A stretch of 64,000 nucleotides of DNA, taken from NCBI GenBank assembly GCA_030141605.1, contig JAQGDQ010000118.1, positions 62,001 to 126,000 on the forward strand. The letters are read 5' to 3'. This DNA is from Tubiluchus corallicola. Its lineage: Eukaryota; Priapulida; Priapulimorpha; Priapulimorphida; Tubiluchidae. Each line of letters begins with the position of its first letter. The stretch's first letter is position 1. Position numbers and translations under genes: made by a program. This document shows, piece after piece, positions 46,001 through 58,800 of this stretch. The notes beneath the pieces were generated by a model that searched no databases, had not been told where the DNA came from, and saw only the letters and a list, made by a program, of their open reading frames with translations.

Positions 46001-49000
46001 TGCCACTGTAAGAAATGGTACCATTTGGGAATGTTGAAAAAACGAGAAGAGAAAAAGATGGAGAAAATGAAGCACACCTTTGGAATATTTTTGTTTCCAA
46101 TCTTTCAAATCAGAAATGATCTGTGGGCATGTACATTATGTTAATATCAGGTATTTATGTCTATGTTTCTTCAGGATGAGACAATGGTGCGGCAATTTCT
46201 GAACCGTACATTAACATCTCGTCTAGGCATTCGCATGCTGGCTCAGCATCACTTGAATCTTCATGAAGATATGGTAAATGTTAAAATGTCTTTTTATAAC
46301 ATTAAAATTTTTTGTATTTTTTAAATTTTTTTATTGCACTGTTTAGTGTAATTATTCTATGTGAGACTAATTTTGAAACCAACTTCAACGTGTACTCAAA
46401 ATTAGTTTGTGTTAGACTAATTATCCATGCAGACTAATTTCATAGAATTTTTTCATTCCAAATGAGGATTATTTTCAACGAAATTTAAATAACAGGAACA
46501 GTGTTTTCCTTCTCAACCAGATTCTTCTTCAGCAGATTAAAACTCAGAGCTAGAAGTTTCTTTATCAACCATCTTGCCACTGCACTCTTTTTGTAATTTG
46601 CTATGATTTTCTGCAACACGGGGGCACAGTTGCCGTCTACATCCAGTGCCACGTCAGTGTGTATCATTGCCTTCCTGGCAAAAGTTATTTGTCTTGCTAA
46701 ACATTTGGTGCAGTAACAGAGTCAGCTGTTAGATTGCAAAATCCTTTGTTTTATGTGTGTTCAAGACTTGTGCTGCACAGACCAGCTTATGCTATTTTTG
46801 AAATACAGACTAATTAAATACCGGAAAAAGGTACAAGTGCACTTTAAAATTAGTCTGGTGACACTATTTTTCCACACAGACTAATTACAAAAAACAGTGT
46901 AATTGCTTCTACTTGACTGCATCAGTAACAAAACATCTTATTAGAAATATTTATAGAACATACTATCATGGTAAATCACAGATCTTGCTACACACTATTG
47001 CACACACATAACTGTGTTGCATTGATGGTAATTCAAGTTGCATGATTTTCATCTGTTTGTTGTATCATTACAGTATGTTGCAAATGTGTTTAATTTTTAA
47101 ATTTAATTTTCTGTAGACAAACTATGTTGGAATCATCTGTGTAAACATGCAGCTGAAAAAAGTGATTGAAAACTGGGCTGACTTTGCAGCGTAAGTTCGT
47201 ATATTTATGCAATTTTCTTGAAAAATAATGTTTTCCCTTTCAATATTTTATAGGGTGCTTTGAGCAATGGGTTAAGATTGGGTCTGGTTTTCCTTTAAGT
47301 ATTAGCTTAGAAAATTAGTTTAACAACTTGTTAATATAGCTAATCATGACATCACCGTCGTCATAGTTTTCTAATGGCAGGAGTCTTCCTTGTAGGTCTT
47401 GTACATGTTCCTGAAAGCAATAAATGCTTTACTGAGGTAATGCTTTGCTAGGCTACCCTTATGACATTATTTATTAATGTATTATCCCTTTTTACAAGTT
47501 TTGTTTTTTAACTTTTATTATATCATTCTGTAAGCCATAACTGGCAACTTCTGTTAACATTTTTTTCTTTTTTTATTGAAAAATGTAATAAATTGTGGAT
47601 GTAAAACAATGACTTCTATGCTTGATAAGAATCTTTTTATATGTGATGGTGATGCCTCGACAAATTGAACTCAATTAAGGTATTTAATGTTGTAACATGT
47701 TCTTGACAGTTTTTGTCTAAAACTGGGCCAATTTAGTGATTTGTAAATGCCTTTATACAAATGTAAGTACTTACTATATGTATACTATATAAACTTAATG
47801 TAACTTTTTCAAGAAATCATACAAACTAAAATAAAACACAGTATTTCTAAATGGCCATCTTAGTAACCCAACAACACTGGGTCATTTATAATCGAATTAC
47901 TGAACCTTGATCCTGCTTTGAGCTAGTACATTACTTTATTTAACAATGAAGGGATATTTAACACCAAAAAAGTCTAGCTTTTAAATTTGCATTCAGAGAT
48001 AGACTGTATGATCTGTGCACTTTGGTTAGTAAAGATAATATCTGACAGGAAACACCTGTTCTCTTCTCACTACTTAGTTGATGTTTTGCTATGTGCCTTT
48101 GCTGTACTATAAGATTTGCACTGAATTTTATAATCCTTCAAGTAACAAGACACGATTGAATAAATAATTATCTCCACGAACATTTCTAATTGTATCATGT
48201 GATAAAATTCAACTGACAATACTAGGTAGTAAATCAGTGACAGTATTTTTTGTAGCACCAGTTCATATTCTGTGTTTTAAATGATCATCGCTCATGAATT
48301 ATAAATTATTTTTCCAGCAAAGTGTGTGAGCATCGTTATGGCAGGATGCCACCTGTTCACATAAACGGTCATCTGAATGCCCAGTTTCCTTACATTCCTC
48401 AGCCTCTTGATTACATCCTACCAGAGTTGCTGAAGAATGCAATGAGGTGAATAAACATTTACTGGTTAAATTAGTTTCTTAATGTTATTATTGATTTGTG
48501 TTCGTTTACTTACGTATACTCACCGATACAGCTTTTGCAGTATATAGTATAGCTTCAAAGTTTTTTGCCTTATTTTTAGAGCTACTGTAGAGAAGAATGC
48601 TGACTCTAACACTCTGCCACCTGTCACAGTTACTATTGCTGTAAATGATGTTGACTTTGTGATAAGGTAAGAAACATAGATATGTCTGTTATAATGGCTT
48701 TTAGTGTATACTCATTAACTTTTACATGACCTTTACACCTTTCTTTGGACTGCTGGTGAGTTCAGTGCGATTATTTTTTCATTGTTAGCTTTTTCTTAAA
48801 GGCCTATATAACCCTAACGGACATTGAGTTTTTTTAATGTATTACTATGATTACACAAAGAATTCATAGTTATTATTAAACAAAAGAAACTTTTAAATTA
48901 AATAACCTTCCTTTTTCTGGCGAATTTCGAATGCGTGCATTGCCGTAAAGATCGCCATGTTTCGCGTCTTTCGGTTAGTAGGTTCGGTCGGTTAATTGGG

Positions 49001-50414
49001 TCAAAACACTTCGGTCCCAAAGTGAGTCTATTAAGCAGCGCCTACTGTACTTATAGTTAGAAACCAGTTAAAAAAGACACAATACTAATACATAGTATGC
49101 TGTCATTTCATAAGAATGCAGAACAATAAACTAAACATATGTTTCATCAATGATCTACAAGAGATTTTGTGTGAGAACATAACATACAGCACAGTATTGT
49201 GGAATGCACCTGGCTTCAGATGCTGATTAGCTGGTTAACGTTACTTGTAAACCTTACGCTGGTTGCGTAACAACCCCAATCCCACGGCTGTTTTCAACAA
49301 CGTTTTTGCATGTCCCTAGCAGCCCTGGGTGACTGCGCCTAGTGCTGAGCTTGGGCTGCAGTCTACCGCCTTCCGTCCCTTGCATGAAAAACATAGGCGG
49401 CACTGTGCTGCCTTCCATAGTGAAAGGGTTAAATTTGCTTTACTACCTACACAAATTGCTTACCTTGGTTTTTCCTTTGAACCTGTCTCCACTACATAAT
49501 TTTCTATAAATAAATAAATAATGGCTTTTACGAAAAAGTCACACCACTAGCAGTAAAACTGAATGCAAAGTGTGAATACAATAAAAATAGAAAAAAGAGT
49601 ACAAAAGACACACAAGAGACATTGCTTGCAAGATAAAAATTTGGAGAAATGACATCACAAAGTCAGTAAAACAGTTTAAAACCGATTGCGACAATAAAAT
49701 TTTTAAATCTTTTCACTATAATATACAAAGTAGTTCCTTATTACTATTTATGGTTGCAATGACAACAGGCACTGCTAAACATTTGTAATGTTCTGTTCGA
49801 ATTTTAGGCATGACTAATTCTGCTTCTAATATAACGGCATGATTTTTATTGAACAAATAAACGAGTCTCAACTATATTGCCAATGTATCATTCTTTTAAC
49901 CGTGATAAGCTTTTTGTTTTCTTACATTTTTTATCTTTAGGTTTTTTTGTTATTTCTGAGCTGATGCATTTTTTACCTACTAGGATCTCTGATCGCGGGG
50001 GAGGAATACCACATGCTTTTATAGACCGTATTTTTGATTACCACTTCACAACAGCTGGAGAAACGGCCATTGACCAAGCCGATGATGGTGGATTTGGAAC
50101 CATCATGGAGTTATCAAATCCAAGTCCTGGTGCCGGGCCGATGTATGGGTAGGTATCAATATCGAGTTTAAATAAACTACTCACTTACTTACATACTTAA
50201 GAATTAAGACATATGAGGTAGGGAGTTCTATGGCTGAGTAAATTACCTTCGTTGACCCTTTTTTTGTAGGTTTGGATTTGGACTTCCGACGTCAAAAGCT
50301 TATGCCGAATATTTGGGTGGAAGTCTTCGTGTGGAGACGATGCAAGGCATTGGCACTGATGTATTTCTACGATTACGTCACATTGACGGCAAACACGAAA
50401 GTTTTCGTATCTAG
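43095..50414 (+). CDS. BCKDK: Branched-chain alpha-ketoacid dehydrogenase kinase, complete
   Basis: Mitochondrial kinase that phosphorylates and inactivates the branched-chain ketoacid dehydrogenase complex (known for the family). Ten exons join in phase to 404 residues (human 412): 43095-43262, 43616-43684, 44774-44932, 45154-45273, 46175-46273, 47117-47190, 48318-48446, 48580-48666, 49984-50148, 50270-50414. It is the first in-frame ATG after a TAG. The N-terminus is basic and poor in acids, as a mitochondrial presequence. Near-identical family blocks are visible: [41 protein letters not shown] and [14 protein letters not shown]. The GHKL ATP site is complete: N-box [13 protein letters not shown]1 DRGGGI, G2 GFGFGLP, then [13 protein letters not shown]. 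It ends ESFRI like human BCKDK, which separates it from PDK paralogues. Confidence 0.96.
45751..46008. mobile_element. hAT-type MITE, 258 bp
   Basis: Left end CAGAGACGTAGCAAG and right end CTTGCTATGCCACTG are imperfect inverted repeats. Flanking 8-mers TAGGAAAT (45743-45750) and TAAGAAAT (46009-46016) differ at one base, fitting a hAT target duplication. It sits in the BCKDK intron 45274-46174. Confidence 0.7.
46337..46899. mobile_element. Terminal-inverted-repeat element, 563 bp, family unknown
   Basis: The left end CACTGTTTAGTGTAATTATT and the reverse complement of the right end, CACTGTTTTTTGTAATTAGT, match over about 30 bp and continue with a GACTAATTTT motif that recurs several times inside. 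A minus-strand open frame (46485-46667) in the middle might be a transposase scrap but I cannot identify it. No clear target duplication. It lies in the BCKDK intron 46274-47116. Confidence 0.6.
48667..49983 (+). other. BCKDK intron 8 with transposon ends
   Basis: Besides the pogo-like end (listed separately), 49260-49430 is GC-richer than its surroundings and ends in AGTGAAAGGG before TTAA (49429-49432), which resembles a piggyBac right terminus. I find no matching left terminus. Nothing else is recognisable. Confidence 0.4.
48975..49047. mobile_element. Right end of a pogo-like element
   Basis: CGGTTAATTGGGTCAAAACA, then CGGTCCCAAA and TCTATTAAGCAGCGCCTACTG followed by TA, match the right end of the element at 9781-10702 closely. 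Sequence further left is unrelated to that copy, and I find no CAGTAG left end nearby. Truncated copy or another subfamily. Confidence 0.65.
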
Positions 50415-50530
50415 GTGCTAGCATTTTTGGGAACGTTGTTTATGGCTTTCAAAGTCAACTTACTTTATTTATTTTACTGCTATTTTGATTGTTTCTATTT
50501 ATAAAACACTAATCATCCATCGGGTACCCC

Positions 50531-50536
50531 AATAAA
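50531..50536 (+). terminator. Candidate polyadenylation signal of BCKDK
   Basis: AATAAA 117 bp downstream of the TAG stop codon, the first hexamer after the gene. Confidence 0.5.
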
Positions 50537-53500
50537 TACCCGCATTGTTTATTACCCGAACCTGATATTTCTACCCAGTTCCAACAGTGAAAGTGCAGGC
50601 ACTGTTTGTAATACATCATTGTTGGAGAATTTGAAATTTACATGCCACCTTCTGCTGTGCATTTCTACTAGCAGACTATTAACTGCTGTCTTGGTAGCTT
50701 GCTAGGTTAAGAGCCAGTAGGGATGGCAGACTAAACAATTTTTGATGTAGGGGTGGCTTACAAAAAACAAACTATGATTTCTTTATCAAGAGGTTAATTA
50801 TTCAAATGAAATTGTTTATTACCTTTTAAAAACTTATTCCAGGCCACTAACAATACGTATAAACGGATTGTTAAATTTAACAGCACACAAATAGGATAAT
50901 ATAGGTTAATTTATTCCCGTAATCCCTACGCTGTATTATCAGTGCAATACTACCTAGGCTGAGGTGGCCAACTCTTTGACAAAGCGTACAATTAAGTAAT
51001 TTAAGGTCTGTCAGGTAAAAAATCAATTCTCTGTGTGGAAAACACAAAATTTTGCAATTCACAGAGACTGTGTTCAGGCTTTCATGGTGTAATAAAAGAA
51101 TGCTTGTTGTTAACATAACAGTACAGTTAGTTAAAATGCACCAGTGGTTGTTTTTATTTGTGAATATAAATGACTACAATTCCTTCACTGCTGCTGAATT
51201 TTAACATCAGGTAGCCGATGGATATAAAGAATTTGCTACTCATGTAAGCATTAAAAAGCACTCAACATATGGTAAATAATAGAACTAAACTGCTGGGTAC
51301 CTATTTGCTTGTGCATAACTGTAGCCACACTAAAAGCAAGAAACACGTAACAAAATTCTGCACGACTTATAGATTCATGTAACAGAGTTACATGAAGCAA
51401 TTGGCTCACACGTTTCTCTCAGTCCTTATGATTCAAGGACATTTAATTCAAAGTAACCACAGGTTTTTTTTGCTAGTTTGAACTTGTATTTTATGCCTTA
51501 ATTCAATTTTTTCATTTTTGTGGATGTGGATATACTCTCAAATTAACAATCTCATTTTTTTCTGGATTAATTATTGGAATTCAAGGCTCTATTTTAAATG
51601 CTGACTCATAAATAAATTCATATTTCCTTTCAATCAAGTTTGACTTCCAAATTTGTAGTTATTTAAAAATGATGGCACTTTGTGCAGGTGAAATGAAAAA
51701 ATTATTAGTATGATGATGTGATATTGTTTAGTACTCTAGTCCATGATTATTATTAATACAGTTGCTTAAAGAATTTAAGTGTAAGAAATCTGTATTGTAT
51801 TAGGAAATTTGAGAAACAGAGCAGCGAAATAAACTGCTAAACTTCAAAATTTCAAACAAGTAAATAAGTCATTCAGCATTGAAAACTGTATTAAAGAAAG
51901 TTGGTTGTATTAAAATTCGAGTGTGATTAAGTAGTGAGCACGTTTAGTTATGTTACACACTTTTATGTTATTTCAGGTAGTTAAAAAATGAAAACTAGAT
52001 CTTGATATTCCTATGATTAAGTTATGAAAAGATTAATTTTTGAATCTCACATCATGCAGGTCAGCTATTAAAGAAATGCTGTTGCATTCCATAAATTTTT
52101 GCATAGGTTAATTTTGATGATATTTATTGCTTATGCTGGCTGGAATTCTTTTCTAGTTTTCTTACCAATATGTATTAACATGGCCATTTAGCAGATCTGG
52201 GCGTCTTATATCAATAGCTGTATATAATACACTTTTTTATGCAAACTATGCGGCTACTTGCAAAAAATTGTAAAAATCGGGTACAATTTTAGTGATATTA
52301 TAGTGCTTTTAATTGCTCTTTCCTTTAATGATATTTTTGTTAAATGTTTCATGATTTACTATCGAGCTTCGGCCAACCAAACCAATTCATATTTTGTGTT
52401 TTACTGAGAATTGTAAAACACTAGAAACATGTTGCAAGTCGTTTAACAATTTTTTTTTTGCTAATTTTACCACCATATCATTGATAAGACTTGGTAATGT
52501 GAATGAAGTGTTCAAGTGAAATTACGGTAGATTCTACATTATTTACCCCGGTGACAGTGTAACTATATTTGTATGTATATTAGATATACTTGTGTACAGT
52601 TACTTTAGTCCTATTCAGAGTTTAGATCTGATAATTTACACAGCGACATTCTGCACCAATGTTGTTTTGTTAAAATGATGATTATGTTTGTGCTAAAAAC
52701 TTAAGCAAACCTGTTCTGACATCATACTGACAAGCATCCTGTATTGCCCTCTCTTGCTAAAATATATATTGTTACACAAAATAACTAAATTGATAATGTA
52801 AATTTTCTTCTTTTTTAAAGGTTGAGAAAACATTGTTATGGTACATGTAACTATAAATACCGTTGGTGCCGCAAATACCAGTGTCTTATGATATTAATTT
52901 TGCTTTAAACATGGTTTTAAACCATGGTAGATCAATGAAATTCAGCCTGCCCGTAATGTGTTTGTGATTGATAGCCTCAGGCAATGAGTATGTATAAATA
53001 AAAGTTCAAGATGAGAATTGCTTTTGTATATCAACCTAGTTTAAGAAAGTTTATCTAACTGCTAATTTAAGCATTATTGAGGCCGACTGCTTATCAATAA
53101 TACAATTTCAAGCAGACATTACATCAACTCACAGCATAATAAAACTTCTTATTGCCTAGTTTCTTAAAGTACAGTGTTTTTGCAATGAACGATATGCAAA
53201 TTGCCTACCATATGGCATAGTCATTGGTTAATTTCCACTTCCAATAAGTGATCACAAGGACATTGATCATATTGTAAGTTAAGATGTAAATTAAATTATA
53301 TGAACTCATAAAAGCACAAATTTACATTTTTTGTGGAATTTAAACGAGTTAAAAAATTTCACAAAGCTGCTGTGAATTGTTTACTCAACTTTGCTTAAAA
53401 CTGTACTCAAAATAGTGATGCTGGAAATGTGAAGTATTTGAAATAATATTAATACTAATTAAGCAATCTCATGACTTCTTCCTTAAAAAAATCTGTCTGT

Positions 53501-55354
53501 AACATTCTTGTTGTTGGTGTGCTTGCTATGTTGAAGAGAAAGTTTCACTTGACAACAATTGCTTAACTTTATAAAGTCAAGTAATGAGTAATGCATGTAA
53601 ACAATCCACTGAGAGCTAGTTATACAATAGTAATGTCATTTTCTCAGCTACATTTTACAGATTTAACAGTTTACTGATAAATTAATCTTTCCCAATTTTA
53701 TTACAAATATAACAGTAATAGTTAAAAATCACCCATTTTCCATCCAAGCTAAAAGTAAGGTCTAAATACAATGTATGAACTAATGCTGTGATGCTAAACA
53801 CTTCTACATCCATGTACATGTAGATACTAATACATATGTTTTGTACATCCATTAATAATGTTCAATGACATGCTGTCGAGAATGACTTTCAGTGCAGAAA
53901 CTGACTAACCAGCAAAAGGACAAAAAGGAAAAAACATTCCTAACTGCAGAGCAAGCCCCAAATAGCTATACATGCGGACTGGACCTAGCATAGCTAGATA
54001 AACAGACGTGGCATAAATTTATAAAAACAGTTCTATTTTAGTAATACAGATTAGACAGTAAGACAGCTCATACTAGTTTTACATCAGATCTTGTCACAGA
54101 AAAAGGTATCACAGAATTAGCAATGCAATTTGCCAGTGATTTCTATGTTTTATCGATTTTGCAGTGTACCCGATAATGAAAAATACTTTTTAATTATACA
54201 ATGTTTGATTAGCAGAAACTCCTTAAGTGAAACTCATTACTGCTTTCACAAAGCAAAGAAATTATTTCAAATTCAACAAAAGTGTCACGAAATAAGTATG
54301 TTATACAATCATGAATTAATTAAATGTGCTCACTCAATTAGAATAATAGTTATAATGATCAAGCTCTGTTTCCTATACACGTTCACTTCTACAGTTAGGT
54401 TTACTCAGCAGTTTGTTCAGCTCTCGGAAATCGGTTAACAAATTTCAGAACAGCAAACCGATATAATAGCAAGCTTCCACTTAATGGATAACCGGATCTT
54501 GCAGCATTTATTTGCAATGTAGAGTTCAATACTTGAACAGAAAAACACAATGACCGACCATTTACCGTTACCGTTGAAGGAAAGCGGTTAAGCATAGCAG
54601 CTTATGGACTGCTCCACTCTTAACTGTTTACTTTATTAAAAAACTAACCGCTTCACTGCTCCACAAACAATAATTATTCTGCAAATGTAATATGTTACAT
54701 TGATTTTTGACTGTAATTGTAACAACTGCAATTTCTCAATAAATGCGTCACATCTGTAGGCTCTTTTGCCACACAACTTCAATGGCTTCTGAACTGTACG
54801 TGGGCATTAGTCGATATGGTTAATCACAACAAAATTCGTGGCAGGAAGTAACAGATAGGACAATGTTTTTCTAAAGACTGCCTAACAAAAATCGTGTCCA
54901 CAATCTTTTATTTTACTGCAATTTCTGATTTTTAAACTCAGACTTTTTGGGCTGCTCATTTGCAAATAATGCTGTAGAGCTGTTCATTTTGCCATGTTCG
55001 AGTTCATGTAATAGAAAACTTTGCCATTTACTCATTGTGATGTAAATAATGCATATTAAGTTTTCACAAAGATGGATTCTATGACAAATGTAAACACATA
55101 TCTATAATCTTTTAACAGCTAACTAGCTTATTACCATCATTTCTGGCCAGTTTTTTTATATCATCTCGATCGCCATGTTGTGGAGGATCACTACTAGCCA
55201 TTCATTTTTTTGAAAAGTTTGTTTCTGTGTGGGATATAACCAACTTTTCAATGGCATAACACTGCATTTTAATTACAAGTAGATGCTTTTAATAGTTTAT
55301 TCCAAAGGGCAAAGCTAAATAAGCAATGACTACAACAAGGCAGAGGGGAGTCAG

Positions 55355-55490
55355 ATAAAAAGAGTGAAAGAGAGAGAAGAAGGGAGGAGGGACAGAAGTG
55401 AGGAAAAGAGACGGGAAGAGCAGAGAGAGAAAAAAGAGAGTGTCAGAAAGAGAGAGAATGAGAGGAACAAAGAAAAGTTGGACGTTGACG
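55355..55490. repeat. GA-rich purine tract
   Basis: Dense AGAGAG/GAAGGGAGG sequence on the plus strand. It keeps a frame open by composition (Glu, Arg and Lys only). Confidence 0.55.
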
Positions 55491-55880
55491 GAAATGAGTC
55501 TGCGACTAAAGCTAGCAGTACCATAGTTCAGCTTGTAAAGCAGCTAAAAACTAGTAAATAGTGTTCAAAATGACACATTTTGGCATTTGGGCAGAAAGAA
55601 CTAAATAAGTGAGCAACCCTATGGTTCTCATTTAAAGACTAGTTATAAAATCACAAATAAGTTATACTACTATCTCATTACAATTATATGAGCTTGCATT
55701 ACTAGTTACGTGATGACAATATGAGCAACATTAGGGCATTTCTGTGGTTAAAAAATATAAAATTCCACATTGCAAATTTCACATCTTTTGTAAAATATGC
55801 CACAAATCATCAACAATAAATAAGTCCACGGAATAGCATGATGGTCCCTGGATATCGTATCACATGAAACCGGGTAAATG

Positions 55881-58800
55881 TTACCTATTTTCCTCTTCAT
55901 CCAACTAAAACACAAAATAACAACATTACAGTGCACGCACCAAGCAAGTTTTACCAATACGGAATAAAAAAAAGACATCTAAAATCAAAATGGTATTAAA
56001 TGAAACATTTTGTTTGAAGTTAAAGACTGTAATTTTGAGTGACATTACGGACAGTAGATAAATCAAAGTGAATTTACTTAAAAAGAAATTTAACGATCTA
56101 CGGAACATCTATTTTTAAATATACAGTAAATGACGGCTGTTATAATCGTAGTCATCATGTTACACAGCACTGATAATAGAGTAAATGTCAAAAACGAACA
56201 AAATTTAAAACAACACCTGACCGTAAAAATAAACTGGTGGACTTTTACTTTCCATACTGATAATGAAAATAATTATTATTTTCTTGTCTTTCACATGTAT
56301 CAGTTTTTGACTTGGGGGTTATAAGGAAAAACTAAAATCATCTTTAGAACTGTAATCTTTATGAATATAAGAATAATGCCCCAATTATCAACAAATTTCT
56401 TTGCAGTTTTGCTAGTAATTAGCGCAATGAGCTAACTGATGCTTCATTGTATTTATTACTAATGCATATGTATTTGTAATAATTGTAATGTTTTCTTCAA
56501 ATAAGATATTGTTTTAAACTAACTGATGCTGCTCGGCCAACATACTTTGCTACTACGTGACACAACACCATAACAGTTTTAATAAATTGTTTTTTCTCGC
56601 GAAGTTGTAAGTCTCATTTTTGCAACATATTCTACGTATGGATATGGAATTGCTCCTATCGCTGAAAAATATATAATCAAACGTCATAAAAGATAGCATT
56701 TTTTACCCCTGTCCTGCTGACCTAAAATTAGGTTTCTAAGCTGCTAATTTTTTGAATTTCACAATACTGGTATTTATTATAGTTTCCAAACTATAAGTCA
56801 AAATGAGCTGTGGTTTAAGATTAGCCTCATTTTTCTGTAAATGCAAGTGATGAGGAAAATTACTAACCAAAAAGCACAATAGCATGGTGTTAGTAGGTTC
56901 ATTCAGTTAATTCCTCTTGAAGCTGGTAACAAACAACAAATTGATGAAGACAGAAAATGAAACATAATTATTGTAAAGTGTAAAAAAATGGAAAACAAAA
57001 TTGACTAGGCTTATCGTTAGATTAAAATAGGTTAGAACATATTAAAAAATGTTAGAAAAGTTTTTAGGAATTTATTTAACCATAGAATGCCTCACAAATT
57101 TTGCAATGTCACAATGTCTATTTCAACTTTTTGAAAGGCAGAACTTAAACATTTTTAGATAGGAAAATAGTCGTAGGGTGCGTGGTCATAGGGTGTGCTT
57201 ACTGCTTAGCTAACAAAGTTAAGCAATGCGGGGCCCGCTTATTAAATGGAAGGTTGACTCATCAGGAAAATCACCTCCTCAGCTATCTATCTTGCTCAGT
57301 GAGAACGCACTTTAGAACTCGACTTCTACACGGCCTACTCACAGTTGCATCTTGGACGATTACTTTTGATAATAAAATTAACTAGATTCCATTCCTGTCA
57401 CAATTGTCGATATAAAAAGTAGGCTCTGCCTCTAAGTGCTGAATTCTGGCAGCTTGCGTTTTGCTGAACTGTTTAAATGAAACTATTGTAGTGACAAAAT
57501 AACAAACAAAGTAATTAATGGAGATAAAATATAAAGCAAAAAATAAAAAAAATAATGAAGCTTAGAAAAAATAAAAAAATGAACTACGAGAATAGAGAGC
57601 CAAACCTGGAAATAAGTGAAAATTCATTTCACTATTGTTGCTGCTGCTTATGATGACAATGACAATGACGATGATAATGATGGCTCCAAAGTTGGAACCA
57701 AAATTGAAATAATTTCAGCGCTAGGTAACTGGTCAAGCTCTAAAAATGTTTTTGCTTATGTGTGATACCGTCACACCGAGAAAATGTGGAGAACAGTTCT
57801 TCCTATGGAACATTATTAAAGTTTTATTTATCATGTTGCTTGCACACTGCTGTTACACTCACTATTTTTCAATTTTGTGCACAATGTACATACATATGAG
57901 GCAAGGAAAGATTTTTTTGTGTAGACTAAAATGCTCTAAGGACACTTCTGTTAAGAAATAAAAGCTGAATCGAAATTTAGCTTTACCAACAATCTACGTG
58001 TACTCTGAATATTTTTTATTATACAGGTCTTAGGAGTTGGGACTTACTTGTCTGTAGACATTAAAAGAAGAGAAAATGCAGACGGAAACTGTAAAAGTGA
58101 AGAACTGTTAGTAAAAAGTACATTTAGCAGAAGTTAAAAAATGAAACAACCCTTGAGAATAAGGCAGATGATTCAAAATACAGTTTTATTTATATGTTAT
58201 CACTGACCTCATACGATACTACCCAGTCGTCGATTATTTTACTTCCTTCATTTGGCAACTAGCAGTATAAAAATAATTCCTACATAAGTTGATTAGTTCC
58301 GCAAAAAATTTTGTACAATAAGTAGTGATCAGCAGGAGGTCAACTAGCAAATTTGAGAAATGCATCTATTTAAGTCAGTTCATTTCATGTCATTCGATTG
58401 GCATTTATAGATATTCAACTAGTAGAGTGCTGAATTTAATTTAGAAAAGGCATTTATCAATGCCAAATTACGTGGAAGGTATTTGTGCAGGTGTAATACA
58501 GGAGCTATATCAATCGTATTTTGCATTGGATTTACAAAAATGAATTTTCTTCAATATAAATATTATGCCTGTTCATGTGTAAGTACGTGCACCAATAAAT
58601 TCTTGAGGGACTTCACATTGTACCATTTTCTTCACTATGTAGTTATTAACTAACTCCAGACAATATAACATCTGAATCAACTAACAACATTATAGAATTG
58701 GCTCATGATCTGGTCTAATGAATAGCTAAGTAACTCGTGTTGGAAATGTGAGAAATGATAACAAAAGAAATCCAACTGCTTTAACTCCAAACCATAAATA

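Larger units (their letters stand above)
50415..55880. other. Convergent region between BCKDK and the P2X gene
   Basis: More than 5 kb of AT-rich DNA without a convincing gene. It should contain both 3' untranslated regions. A purine-rich tract at about 55355-55490 gives a Glu/Arg/Lys-rich frame (to 55561) that I regard as low complexity. No other repeat family was recognised. Confidence 0.4.

Noticed and set aside
49260-49432. Possible second piggyBac element ending AAAGGG-TTAA
   Set aside because: Only one end is visible; no matching left terminus with TTAA was found.
54401-54595. Minus-strand frame considered as a P2X last exon
   Set aside because: Its residues do not resemble a P2X tail, and the 24-nt exon at 55881 fits phase and family length better.
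55364-55561. Arg/Glu/Lys-rich frame that could be a splicing-factor-like tail
   Set aside because: It is a GA-rich purine tract, with no ATG start, no good acceptor and no related exons nearby.
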